From contig DATCZA010000068.1 of the NCBI GenBank assembly GCA_036526135.1, positions 62,001-126,000 of the forward strand: DNA of 64,000 nt, given 5' to 3'. Positions 8,701-16,005 of the stretch are shown here, in pieces (positions within the stretch are counted from its first letter, which is position 1; every line of letters starts with the position of its first letter). The notes under the pieces were generated by a model. The model was not told the origin of the DNA. It did not search any database and was given only the letters and a program-made list of their open reading frames with translations. Both the position numbers and the translations under genes were made by a program. Source of the DNA: UBA2965 sp036526135 (GTDB lineage Bacteria; Pseudomonadota; Gammaproteobacteria; Pseudomonadales; Azotimanducaceae).

Positions 8701-9756
8701 GATCTCGCATTCGGAAAGCAGCTCGCCAAGGCCGTGATAGAAGTCGTTGAGCGCCGGAAGCAGCGCCGCCTGAAAGCCTTCGAAGACGTGGGTTCGGATC
8801 CGCGGGGTCAGCTCCAGATCCTTCAGCGCGCCGTCGAACGCCCAGGTAATGGCAGCAGGTCCCACGGGCACCACTTCCTTGTGCCGCCAGGGCGGCTCGA
8901 CGAGCCCGAGACGTGCGCGAAGATCGCGCAGGTCGTCCCGGTAGCGGCTTTCGGCTTTGGCAACGACCTCGGCGACGTCCAGCCAACCGTCGAACTTGTC
9001 ACTTCCGGCCTGCTCGTGCTCACGCCGGATCGCCTCCTCCCTGCGCGAGCGCAGGGGGGCAATGTCCTCGAGCTGCGCGACGTTGGATATCTGCCGAAGC
9101 ACGCCGCCAATGAAGTCGTTGCGGATCTGGTTGCGGTACTTCTCGATCAATTCCCGGCCCGAATCGTAGATCTCGCCCAGGCCGTCGCCGAGGCTCGCCA
9201 GCGTCTTCTCGCGCAGATCTTCCTCGATCAGCTCGAAGCACTTCTGACAGAGCGCATCGAGGGTCGGCTGGGTGATCCGACGCATCTTGCGCCGTATTTC
9301 ATCGGCATCCTCGTGTGAGATGCGCTGGGGGGCGACCGGGGCTTGCGGGCTCTCCACATCGTCCGGAGGGTCTTCGTCCAGGGGCTGGCTGTTCTCCCCG
9401 GACGGGTTGCCTGCGGCCTCGAATGCCATCAGGGTATCGTAGGCATCGTCGGGCAGACCGCCGGGGAAGTGAACGCCCATGCCCTCGCCCGAACCCAGTA
9501 TGCGGGCTACGCGAGCCTGGGTGCGAAAGTGCTTCTGACCCCCGGGCAAAGCCACCGAGAAGTGCAGCGCCACGGTGTCGCCCGGCTTGGCGTCCGCCCC
9601 GGTGGCGTCGAGCGATCCGGGCCCGCCGTTGCCTACCAGAAGCATCCCGTCACGACAGAAGTTGCTGATCGTGCACAGCCACGATCTGCCCTGAGCCGGA
9701 TGCATCAGAGCAGAAAGCGAGATCGGATACCTGGGATAGCGTCGCCGATTTTCCAA
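5794..9756 (-). CDS. PilZ-DUF1631-GGDEF-EAL protein with degenerate output domains
   Basis: A 1320-residue cytoplasmic protein. A PilZ-like c-di-GMP-binding domain fills about residues 1-110 (begins MENRRRYPRYP). A long DUF1631 region of mostly helical sequence runs to about 880. A GGDEF-fold domain follows at about 895-1060 and an EAL-fold domain at about 1080-1320. The GGDEF signature reads VDADRFG, so diguanylate cyclase activity is unlikely. In the EAL domain the signature is YEVQL, the metal-binding asparagine of the NLS motif is replaced (IRLS), and DDFGTG is EDFGSG; FEITES, the KID lysine and AEFVE remain. I infer a c-di-GMP-responsive scaffold or regulator rather than an enzyme. The start is TTG at 9754-9756 with AGAAGGA upstream. 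It may be co-transcribed with the cyclase gene upstream (about 70 bases away). Confidence 0.9.
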   Translation of the reverse strand: MENRRRYPRYPISLSALMHPAQGRSWLCTISNFCRDGMLLVGNGGPGSLDATGADAKPGDTVALHFSVALPGGQKHFRTQARVARILGSGEGMGVHFPGGLPDDAYDTLMAFEAAGNPSGENSQPLDEDPPDDVESPQAPVAPQRISHEDADEIRRKMRRITQPTLDALCQKCFELIEEDLREKTLASLGDGLGEIYDSGRELIEKYRNQIRNDFIGGVLRQISNVAQLEDIAPLRSRREEAIRREHEQAGSDKFDGWLDVAEVVAKAESRYRDDLRDLRARLGLVEPPWRHKEVVPVGPAAITWAFDGALKDLELTPRIRTHVFEGFQAALLPALNDFYHGLGELLSECEIFPTEEALEAISALQEPARDDDLTLHEYVPGSARHGEASGDEPDAEEEAAVGVKLATHDEPEAEQVGPAPREVYATARSIVKLERVARQQLEGEGGEPRQAAGGGAANPFGSEEILRVLGALGPGGQGDRATVCQRLVQELGAADGDRSLGESDLDRFRVLESLIDSICEDRFLSQGSLNWVRRLEVTLYKLAVHNPGFPGGDPDRPHPAEIMLNQLARLSGIADSREAKARELSGRVDALVERVADGYSGDGGIFEEAVAELNPLVDEQIRNYRGNMERIVRASEGQQRLTRARKAVVNALAPKMAGKEVPEPILKLLNPGWRNLMVHTCLRMGAGSAQWEERVAVIERLWAEFVAEPEQGGRDASDLKQLLRQVADGLISISFDPGLRKPLLLDIAKVLRAKADGKPAPVKTVSVAADGVADALGIARLLPESDAELEAAQQEMQRSWAKSLSRARTLQAGDWIATDDAQGRPLILVVAFVGDESSGFVLANRNGRKERELTLTEMADNLHEARMTLLSDFDMPLVERAAERMLETVHGRLADQSGRDALTQLVNRREFERRLDKALKRSRADGVDHALMLIDLEGVEAVRSDTGDAGADELLKGAADVLTRALIGRPADIGRVDADRFGILLERTSGPAAMEIAEQILKALGDDPLRVSSGQQALSASIGLVSMDTQSESANAVMHYAERACRAARLSGRNQIKEFEIGEIAQLRRHGEAAWAFRLDEAMAGEGLIVSFRQIAPMSGARNGVDTHYEVQLTMRDEEGGIMAPEKFQDAAESHERMPALDRWTVAWCLDWMAAHKDSLDHFGGFAIRLSDRSLNEPTFSDFVLERFSACQVPTSKICFEITESVAVANIENAVEFMNRMKIIGCRFALEDFGSGRASYAYLRRLPVDYVKIDDVFVREIAANPGDYAVVRSINEIGHYMGKKTIAEFVEDEEVRARLAEIGVDYLQGMDAQSAIPLR

Positions 9757-9824
9757 AACTGCAGCGTCCTTCTGCGAGGAGGCCCTACCTCTTTGCTAGC
9801 CTAGTTACTGTTGTTCTCATCCGC

Positions 9825-10928
9825 TCACACCAACACGCTGATTTGGTCACGGCCGCCCGATTTCGCCCGGTAGACGGCCAGATCTGCGCGCTGGATCACA
9901 TCCTCCACACGCTCACCCGAGCGAAAGCTCGACACGCCGATGGATACGGTCAGGTGGTATTCGCCGCCCTGAGCGGAGATCGGCAGGTTGCGCGTGCGTT
10001 TACACAGCCGCTCGGCCACGATCGTGGCGTCGTTGATGTCGGCACCGACGAGCACGAGCAGAAATTCTTCGCCGCCGATCCTCGCAACGTAGTCGATGCT
10101 GCGGACCACGCTGGTTGCCAGCTTGCCGAAATCACACAGCGCCCGGTCTCCGCTTTGGTGGCCGAACCGGTCATTGATCCGCTTGAAGTGATCCAGGTCG
10201 CAGTAGAGCACGGCAAAGCCCAGGCGGCCGCGGTCGGCAACGGCCTTCTGCTGGGCCAGCGCATCCATGATGTAACGCCGGTTGTACAAGCCGGTGAGCT
10301 CGTCGCGCATGGCCAGCTCAGATAGCCTTTCCATGGCCTGCTTGAGCCGCTCGCGGCGGTGGGCGAACGCATTGCGCAGAGCCGTCACCTCACCACCCAT
10401 GACCGTCATCACGATGAGCATGAGGGCGAAGGCGACCACCACCATGCCCTCCGTGGAGAGGCCGGGCGAGGTCTCGTCGATGAAGCGCATGTCGTTCTGG
10501 ATCAGCGCGCCGAGGACATAGGTGAACCAGGTCACCGTCCCCACCGCGAGGACGTGTTTGCGCTCGAGATGCAGCGCCGTGTAGAGCACGCCGAACAGCG
10601 GCACGACCAGCATCAGGGGCCGCAGGGAAGCCGGAACGACAAGGGCGGTCGCAACCACACCCACGTTGCACCACAGCGCTTTGAAGAACGTCAGGTATCC
10701 CCTGTCGAACCGTGCGCTGGGCACGTCGAAAACCACCAGAGCCGCCAGGACGACGCTCCAGAGGGTCAGCAACGTGTAGAACACCGGCGGACCGGTATCC
10801 AGATAACCGAAACGAAACAGCATGACGCAGAAAAGCAGATATCCCGTCATGGCGACGAGAGATGCCACTATTCGCACCAGCTTCGTTCCGGCGATTTGAA
10901 GCGCGGAAAGCAATGCTATTCCCTGCAA
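9825..10928 (-). CDS. Membrane diguanylate cyclase (GGDEF)
   Basis: Predicted c-di-GMP synthase. The N-terminal ~195 residues hold about six hydrophobic segments with short loops, an uncharacterised membrane sensor unit. After a short helix (RERLKQAMERLSELAMRDELTGLYNRR) comes a complete GGDEF domain with GGEEF near residue 284 and an allosteric I-site RSID five residues before it. Both active and product-inhibition sites therefore look intact, unlike its downstream neighbour. The start is unclear: the longest frame begins with TTG at 10926-10928 only 2 bases after AGGAG, and a second TTG at 10913 follows AGGGA at good spacing. It lies about 70 bases upstream of the DUF1631 gene on the same strand. 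Confidence 0.92.
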   Translation of the reverse strand: MQGIALLSALQIAGTKLVRIVASLVAMTGYLLFCVMLFRFGYLDTGPPVFYTLLTLWSVVLAALVVFDVPSARFDRGYLTFFKALWCNVGVVATALVVPASLRPLMLVVPLFGVLYTALHLERKHVLAVGTVTWFTYVLGALIQNDMRFIDETSPGLSTEGMVVVAFALMLIVMTVMGGEVTALRNAFAHRRERLKQAMERLSELAMRDELTGLYNRRYIMDALAQQKAVADRGRLGFAVLYCDLDHFKRINDRFGHQSGDRALCDFGKLATSVVRSIDYVARIGGEEFLLVLVGADINDATIVAERLCKRTRNLPISAQGGEYHLTVSIGVSSFRSGERVEDVIQRADLAVYRAKSGGRDQISVLV

Positions 10929-11056
10929 ATCTCCTAGCTGAGCTGAATTCTAGGGAATCTGCACGAAGCCAATACAGGACGTGGTACCGCCTTGGCGGCG
11001 GGAATCGCGCGCCAGGCCCGCCTTTTTGGCTAAAACGTGACGCGGGACAAACTTTC

Positions 11057-12535
11057 TCAGAGGAGCGTCCTGGCCACGGCGGCGCGCCAGCCCTTGAGCA
11101 GGCTCTCCCGGCGTGCCGGGTCCATGGCAGGCAGAAACTCCCGCTCGAGGTTCCAAAGCCTTGCCGCCGAGTCCAGATCCTCGACCAACCCAGCGCCAAG
11201 CGCCGCCAGGATGGCGGCTCCCAGCGCCGTGGTCTCGGTGATCTCGGGACGCTCCACCGGGAGGTTCACCACATCGGCAAGGCACTGGCACAGCCAGTCG
11301 TTGACCACCATGCCACCGTCCACGCGGAGGTTGTCGACGACGGCTCCATCCGAGGCCATGGCGGCGATGAGCTCGTGGCTCTGAAAGGCCACGGCCTGCA
11401 GCGTGGCGGTGATCAGCTGGTCGCGGGTGGTCGCCAGGGTGAGCCCGGACACCAGACCCCGGGCTTCGGGCGCCCAATGAGGTGCTCCGAGGCCGGTGAA
11501 CGCCGGCACCAGAAAGACGCCTGCGGTATCTCCCTGGGCGCGGATGGCCGCGGCCTCCGTGTCCGCCGCATCGACAACCAGCCCGAGCTGGTCTCTCAAC
11601 CACTTGACCGCGACCCCTGCCGAGAAAATGCTGCCCTCGAGCGCGAAAGTGATCTCCCCGTCGAGGCGATAGGCCACGGTAGTGAGCAGCTGCTGCTGCG
11701 AGCGCAGCTGCTCTGCCCCGGTGTTGATCATGGCAAAGCAGCCCGTCCCGTAGGTGCTCTTCGCCATTCCGGGGTTGAAGCAGCCCTGCCCGATCAACGC
11801 CGCCTGCTGGTCGCCGGCAATCCCGCAGATCGGTATCGGCGCGCCGAACCACTCCGGGTCGGCCACGCCGAAGTCATCCGCGCTGTCCCTGACCGCAGGC
11901 AGCATCGCCGCGGGGATGTTGAAGTAGTTGAGCAGCCGCTCGCTCCACGTCTGCCCGGCAATGTCGAACAGCATGGTGCGTGACGCGTTGGAGGCATCGG
12001 TGGCGTGGTGCCGGCCCTTGGTAAGCCGCCAGACGAGGAACGTATCGACCGTGCCGAACGCCAGCGCGCCCGACTCGGCCTGCTCGCGCGCGCCGGAAAC
12101 GTTGTCGAGAATCCAGGCGAGCTTCGTTGCGGAAAAATAAGGGTCGATGAGCAGGCCCGTGGTCTCGGCCACCGCTTCCGCCAGGCCATCGAGGCGCATC
12201 AGCTCGCAGCGATCGGCGGTGCGGCGGTCCTGCCAGACGATGGCGTTGTGCGGGCAGCGGCCGGTCTGGCGATCCCAGACCAGGGTGGTTTCCCGCTGGT
12301 TGGTGATGCCGATGGCGGCGATGTCCTCTCCCTTCAGACCCGCGCTGGCCAGCGCTTCGCGCCCCGCCAGCAGCGTGGTCCGCCACAGAACTTCCGGGTC
12401 CTGTTCCACCCAGCCGTCCGCCGGGAAGGTGTTGTCGAACTCGTGCTGGCCTACGCCCACCACCCGACCGGTGAGGTTGAAAATGATGGCTTTGGAGCTG
12501 GAGGTTCCCTGGTCGAGGGCGAGTAGATGGCTCAT
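11057..12535 (-). CDS. glpK: Glycerol kinase
   Basis: FGGY-family kinase that makes sn-glycerol 3-phosphate from glycerol and ATP. The 492-residue protein begins MSHLLALDQGTSSSKAI, the phosphate-binding loop of the family. It has ITNQRETTLVWDR and IVWQDRRTADRC, then TDASNASRTMLFDI, GIAGDQQAALIGQ and the C-terminal DGGMVVNDWLCQ with TALGAAILAALGAGL, all typical of GlpK rather than xylulokinase. The frame extends upstream, but homology begins at the ATG at 12533-12535. No purine-rich ribosome site precedes it, and no glpF or glpD lies nearby. It is divergent from nrdA across a 505-base spacer. Confidence 0.95.
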   Translation of the reverse strand: MSHLLALDQGTSSSKAIIFNLTGRVVGVGQHEFDNTFPADGWVEQDPEVLWRTTLLAGREALASAGLKGEDIAAIGITNQRETTLVWDRQTGRCPHNAIVWQDRRTADRCELMRLDGLAEAVAETTGLLIDPYFSATKLAWILDNVSGAREQAESGALAFGTVDTFLVWRLTKGRHHATDASNASRTMLFDIAGQTWSERLLNYFNIPAAMLPAVRDSADDFGVADPEWFGAPIPICGIAGDQQAALIGQGCFNPGMAKSTYGTGCFAMINTGAEQLRSQQQLLTTVAYRLDGEITFALEGSIFSAGVAVKWLRDQLGLVVDAADTEAAAIRAQGDTAGVFLVPAFTGLGAPHWAPEARGLVSGLTLATTRDQLITATLQAVAFQSHELIAAMASDGAVVDNLRVDGGMVVNDWLCQCLADVVNLPVERPEITETTALGAAILAALGAGLVEDLDSAARLWNLEREFLPAMDPARRESLLKGWRAAVARTLL

Positions 12536-12563
12536 GAGGAGAGTCCGGTACCACGAAAACCGG

Positions 12564-12579
12564 CCACAATATATAGTGG
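12564..12579. promoter_or_regulatory. NrdR-box-like palindrome
   Basis: Reads CCACAATATATAGTGG, an AT-rich near-palindrome in GC-rich surroundings. It fits the NrdR consensus ACACWATATVTWGTGT at all but the outermost bases. It lies 29-44 bases upstream of glpK and 460 bases from nrdA, so it could instead be part of a glpK promoter (TATATT on the minus strand). NrdR boxes usually come in helically phased pairs, and no close partner is visible here. Confidence 0.45.
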
Positions 12580-12641
12580 TCGCCCCGGTTCGGCGAGAGG
12601 CGCGACGGCAGAAAATGTCCGCCGTCCGGGTGGCCCACAGC

Positions 12642-12650
12642 ATATCCACA
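12642..12650 (+). promoter_or_regulatory. DnaA-box-like 9-mer upstream of nrdA
   Basis: ATATCCACA matches the strong DnaA box TTATCCACA at 8 of 9 positions. E. coli nrdAB is known to be controlled by DnaA through such boxes, so the position is suggestive. A single 9-mer match is weak evidence. Confidence 0.3.
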
Positions 12651-12687
12651 ACGTATCCCCAGCTAATTCCTTGCAACCCTCCTGCAA

Positions 12688-12703
12688 TCGAATTATCTTG
12701 TGT
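12688..12703. promoter_or_regulatory. NrdR-box-like site (second)
   Basis: TCGAATTATCTTGTGT has a good right half (TATCTTGTGT) and a poor left half compared with ACACWATATVTWGTGT. It is a weaker match than the sites on either side. Confidence 0.3.
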
Positions 12704-12886
12704 GGTCTTGGGTTCGAATCGGCTGAAAAACCCAACATGTTGCGGTTATGAGCATTGACTCGGTCAATTTATTGACTGCCAGTCTCAGGGGAGCCAGTCG
12801 CCGCAGCAGCAAGTCAGCGAAGCGCCTGACCACGCGAGCCATACAGAAATCTGTTCGGAGGGGACCTATTTCTGCCGGAGCCGCTA

Positions 12887-12902
12887 ATACTAGGTATTGT
12901 GT
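12887..12902. promoter_or_regulatory. NrdR-box-like site overlapping a candidate nrdA -10
   Basis: ATACTAGGTATTGTGT matches 13 of 16 positions of ACACWATATVTWGTGT. It sits inside the perfect palindrome AATAC-TAG-GTATT and overlaps the TAATAC hexamer proposed as the nrdA -10. NrdR boxes that block a promoter are normally found in this position, about 140 bases before the gene. Confidence 0.45.
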
Positions 12903-13040
12903 TTCCACGGTCGCCGCCGCACGTCCCTCTCGCGGCACGACCGGGGCACTGCGACCGTGGAAACCTGCGGTCGACCCGGTGCGAGCGAGTTCAACGGTTC
13001 AGGCGTTTTTGAAACAGCGAGCAGGAGCGCACAACTAGCA

Positions 13041-15992
13041 ATGCAAAGCGACAACCAACCCATTTCCGGCACTGCCACCCCGTCCGATCCGCAGGCGACG
13101 GCGACCGCCATGGCAACGGCCCAGCCGCTGCCCCCGAGCATCGCCGCCACGGCCCCGGGGGAGATCAAGGTCATCAAGCGCAACGGCGCGGTCGTGCCAT
13201 ACAACGACGACAAAATCGCCGTGGCTCTCACGAAAGCATTCCTGGCCGTCGAGGGCGGCACCGCCGCCGCCTCACCGCGAATCAGAGAGCTCGTTGCCGA
13301 GCTGACCTTGCAGGTCTCGGCCACGTTCAAGCGCCGGTTCCCGTCCGGGGGGACCATCCACATCGAAGACATTCAGGATCAGGTGGAGCTGGTCCTCATG
13401 CGCTCCGGTGAGCACAAGGTGGCGCGCGATTACGTTCTCTACCGCGAGGAGCGCGCGCGTGCCAGGGCCGCAGACGTGGTGCAACCAGCCAGCAACGCCC
13501 TCAACGTGGTGCAGGAAGACGGCAGCCGCGAGCCGCTCGACCTGGATAGAATTCGCAAGCTGGTGGGCGAAGCCTGTGTCTCGCTCAGCGACGTCGAGGC
13601 CGATCGGATCATCGACGAGGCCATGTCCAACATGTACGACGGCATCTCGGCCAAGGACGTCGCGACGGCCCTGCAGATCGCGGCCCGAACGCTGGTCGAG
13701 GAAGAGCCGAACTACACCTACGTGACCGCTCGCCTGCTGCTCGACGAGCTGAGGACCGAGGCGTTCCGTTTTCTCGAAGTCAATGCCGAAGGCGAGCACA
13801 GGGCGACCCAATCCGAGGTCGGCGGCTACTATCCCGCGGCGCTGGCCGCCTTCATCGAGAAGGGCATCGAGCTGCAGCTCCTGGATCCGGTGCTGGCGAC
13901 ATTCGACCTTGCGGCTCTCGGCGGAGCCATCAAGTCGGAACGGGACCTCAAGTTCACTTACCTGGGCCTGCAGACGCTTTACGACCGCTACTTCATCCAC
14001 TCGAACGACGTGCGGTTCGAGCTGCCTCAGGTTTTCTTCATGCGCGTCGCCATGGGGCTCGCCGTGCAGGAAGACGACATCAACGCCCGAGCCATCGAGT
14101 TCTACGACCTGTTGTCGTCGTTCGACTACATGAGCTCCACGCCGACGCTGTTCAATTCCGGAACGCTCCGGCCGCAGCTGTCGTCGTGCTTCCTCACGAC
14201 GGTGCCGGACGATCTGGAAGGCATCTACGGAGCGATCCGGGACAACGCCATGCTGTCGAAGTGGGCGGGCGGTCTCGGCAACGACTGGACTCCGGTGCGG
14301 GCGCTGGGCTCCTACATCAAGGGAACCAACGGCAAGTCCCAGGGCGTCGTGCCTTTCCTAAAGGTGGTCAATGACACGGCGGTGGCCGTGAACCAGGGGG
14401 GCAAGCGCAAGGGCGCGGTATGTTCCTATCTGGAGACCTGGCACCTGGACATCGAGGAGTTCCTCGAGCTGCGCAAGAACACGGGCGACGACCGGCGCCG
14501 CACCCACGACATGAACACGGCCAACTGGATTCCGGATCTGTTCATGCAGCGCGTGACCGAAGGTGAGGACTGGACGCTGTTCTCGCCCAGCGACGTGAGG
14601 GACCTTCACGACCTTTACGGGCAGGCGTTTGCCAAGCGCTACGAGCAATACGAGGAGATGACGCGCACCGGGGAGCTCAAGCTGTTCAAGCGGGTCAAGG
14701 CTCCGGAATTGTGGCGCAAGATGCTCTCGATGCTGTTCGAGACGGGCCATCCGTGGATCACTTTCAAGGACGCCTGCAACGTGCGTTCACCGCAGTCCCA
14801 CGTTGGCGTGGTGCACTCTTCCAACCTCTGCACGGAAATCACCCTGAACACCAACGGCGAAGAGATCGCGGTGTGCAACCTCGGCTCGGTGAACCTGGTG
14901 CAGCACGTCCGCGACGGGGAGCTCGACACGCGCAAGCTCAAGCAGACCGTTCGCACCGCGGTGCGCATGCTCGACAACGTGATCGACATCAACTACTACT
15001 CGGTGCCCCAGGCGCGGAACTCCAACATGCGGCATCGCCCCATCGGGCTCGGCATCATGGGTTTCCAGGATGCTCTGTACAAACTGCGTATACCTTACGC
15101 CAGCGAAGATGCCATCACCTTCGCCGACCGTTCGATGGAAGCCGTCAGCTATTACGCCATTGACGCTTCCTGCAAGCTGGCCAAGGAGCGCGGTGCCTAC
15201 GCGAGCTTCTCCGGCTCGCTGTGGAGCCGCGGCATCCTGCCCATCGATTCGCTGAAGCAACTTCATCAGGAACGTGGCGCCCAGTACCTGGATGCCAATT
15301 TCGACGCCACCATGAACTGGGACAAGCTGCGCGGCCGCGTGCAGATCAACGGCATGCGCAACTCGAACGTCATGGCCATTGCCCCCACGGCAACCATCGC
15401 CAACATCACGGGCGTCTCCCAGTCCATCGAGCCCACGTATCAGAACCTGTACGTGAAATCGAACCTGTCGGGCGAGTTCACCGTGGTCAACCCGTACATG
15501 GTCCACGACCTGAAAGACCGCGGATTGTGGGACAAGGTGATGGTCAACGATCTCAAGTACTACGACGGCAGCGTGCTGTCCATCGACCGGGTGCCCGACG
15601 AGCTAAAGCAGCTCTACGCCACGGCCTTCGAGGTGGAACCGAGGTGGCTGGTGGACGCCGCGAGCCGCCGGCAGAAGTGGATCGACCAGGCTCAGTCACT
15701 CAACCTCTACATCGCCGGAGCGTCCGGCCGGAAGCTGGACGTGACCTACCGAATGGCGTGGCTCAGAGGGCTCAAGACCACCTATTACCTCCGCTCCCTG
15801 GGCGCCACCAGCACGGAGAAATCGACCCTCGACCGCGGCAGGCTCAACGCCGTGTCGGCCACCCAGGCCGACCCGACCACCGCCGCTCGAGCGCCGACAC
15901 CGCTCGACATGGACAGCGTGACTGCCGGAGGGCCTGCCCAGGTCCCGCTGGCCTGCTCCATAGACGACCCGGACTGTGAAGCCTGTCAGTAA
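13041..15992 (+). CDS. nrdA: Ribonucleoside-diphosphate reductase class I, alpha subunit
   Basis: Catalytic subunit that reduces ribonucleoside diphosphates to deoxy forms using the radical made in NrdB. The 983-residue protein is far longer than E. coli NrdA (761) and resembles the Pseudomonas type. After a Pro/Ala/Thr-rich leader come an ATP-cone starting near residue 45 (VIKRNGAVVPYNDDKIAVAL) and a second cone-like segment near 160-260. The barrel has SSNLCTEITLNTN with the radical cysteine, AVCNLGSVNL, and the C-terminal shuttle pair CEAC (979-982). The frame is open upstream from 12897; the ATG at 13041 was chosen because homology and the AGGAG at 13022 fit. nrdB follows 13 bases later. 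Confidence 0.95.
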   Translation: MQSDNQPISGTATPSDPQATATAMATAQPLPPSIAATAPGEIKVIKRNGAVVPYNDDKIAVALTKAFLAVEGGTAAASPRIRELVAELTLQVSATFKRRFPSGGTIHIEDIQDQVELVLMRSGEHKVARDYVLYREERARARAADVVQPASNALNVVQEDGSREPLDLDRIRKLVGEACVSLSDVEADRIIDEAMSNMYDGISAKDVATALQIAARTLVEEEPNYTYVTARLLLDELRTEAFRFLEVNAEGEHRATQSEVGGYYPAALAAFIEKGIELQLLDPVLATFDLAALGGAIKSERDLKFTYLGLQTLYDRYFIHSNDVRFELPQVFFMRVAMGLAVQEDDINARAIEFYDLLSSFDYMSSTPTLFNSGTLRPQLSSCFLTTVPDDLEGIYGAIRDNAMLSKWAGGLGNDWTPVRALGSYIKGTNGKSQGVVPFLKVVNDTAVAVNQGGKRKGAVCSYLETWHLDIEEFLELRKNTGDDRRRTHDMNTANWIPDLFMQRVTEGEDWTLFSPSDVRDLHDLYGQAFAKRYEQYEEMTRTGELKLFKRVKAPELWRKMLSMLFETGHPWITFKDACNVRSPQSHVGVVHSSNLCTEITLNTNGEEIAVCNLGSVNLVQHVRDGELDTRKLKQTVRTAVRMLDNVIDINYYSVPQARNSNMRHRPIGLGIMGFQDALYKLRIPYASEDAITFADRSMEAVSYYAIDASCKLAKERGAYASFSGSLWSRGILPIDSLKQLHQERGAQYLDANFDATMNWDKLRGRVQINGMRNSNVMAIAPTATIANITGVSQSIEPTYQNLYVKSNLSGEFTVVNPYMVHDLKDRGLWDKVMVNDLKYYDGSVLSIDRVPDELKQLYATAFEVEPRWLVDAASRRQKWIDQAQSLNLYIAGASGRKLDVTYRMAWLRGLKTTYYLRSLGATSTEKSTLDRGRLNAVSATQADPTTAARAPTPLDMDSVTAGGPAQVPLACSIDDPDCEACQ

Positions 15993-16005
15993 AGGAGACT
16001 CGAAA

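Larger units (their letters stand above)
12536..13040. promoter_or_regulatory. glpK/nrdA divergent control region
   Basis: A 505-base spacer, unusually long for this window, without a convincing gene. It contains three NrdR-box-like 16-mers and one DnaA-box-like 9-mer, listed separately. A TAATAC hexamer at 12885-12890 could be the nrdA -10 element and overlaps the third box; the matching -35 is weak. TTGACT occurs at about 12753 and again near 12772 without a good -10 downstream. AGGAG at 13022-13026 is 14 bases before the nrdA ATG, a rather long spacing. Confidence 0.5.

Noticed and set aside
5764..9318. Long plus-strand open frames (for example 783 residues at 6967-9318) opposite the DUF1631 gene
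   Set aside because: High GC keeps antisense frames open; their translations are low-complexity and have no family features, while the minus frame shows PilZ, GGDEF and EAL motifs.
10997..11028. GGCGGG ... CCCGCC followed by TTTTT, reading as a plus-strand terminator
   Set aside because: No plus-strand gene ends before it; on the minus strand, where glpK ends, the T-run is on the wrong side. Probably chance, though a bidirectional role cannot be excluded.
12887..12902. CRISPR-like or IS-end palindrome near nrdA
   Set aside because: Single palindrome without repeat array, target duplication or transposase; better explained as a regulator site.
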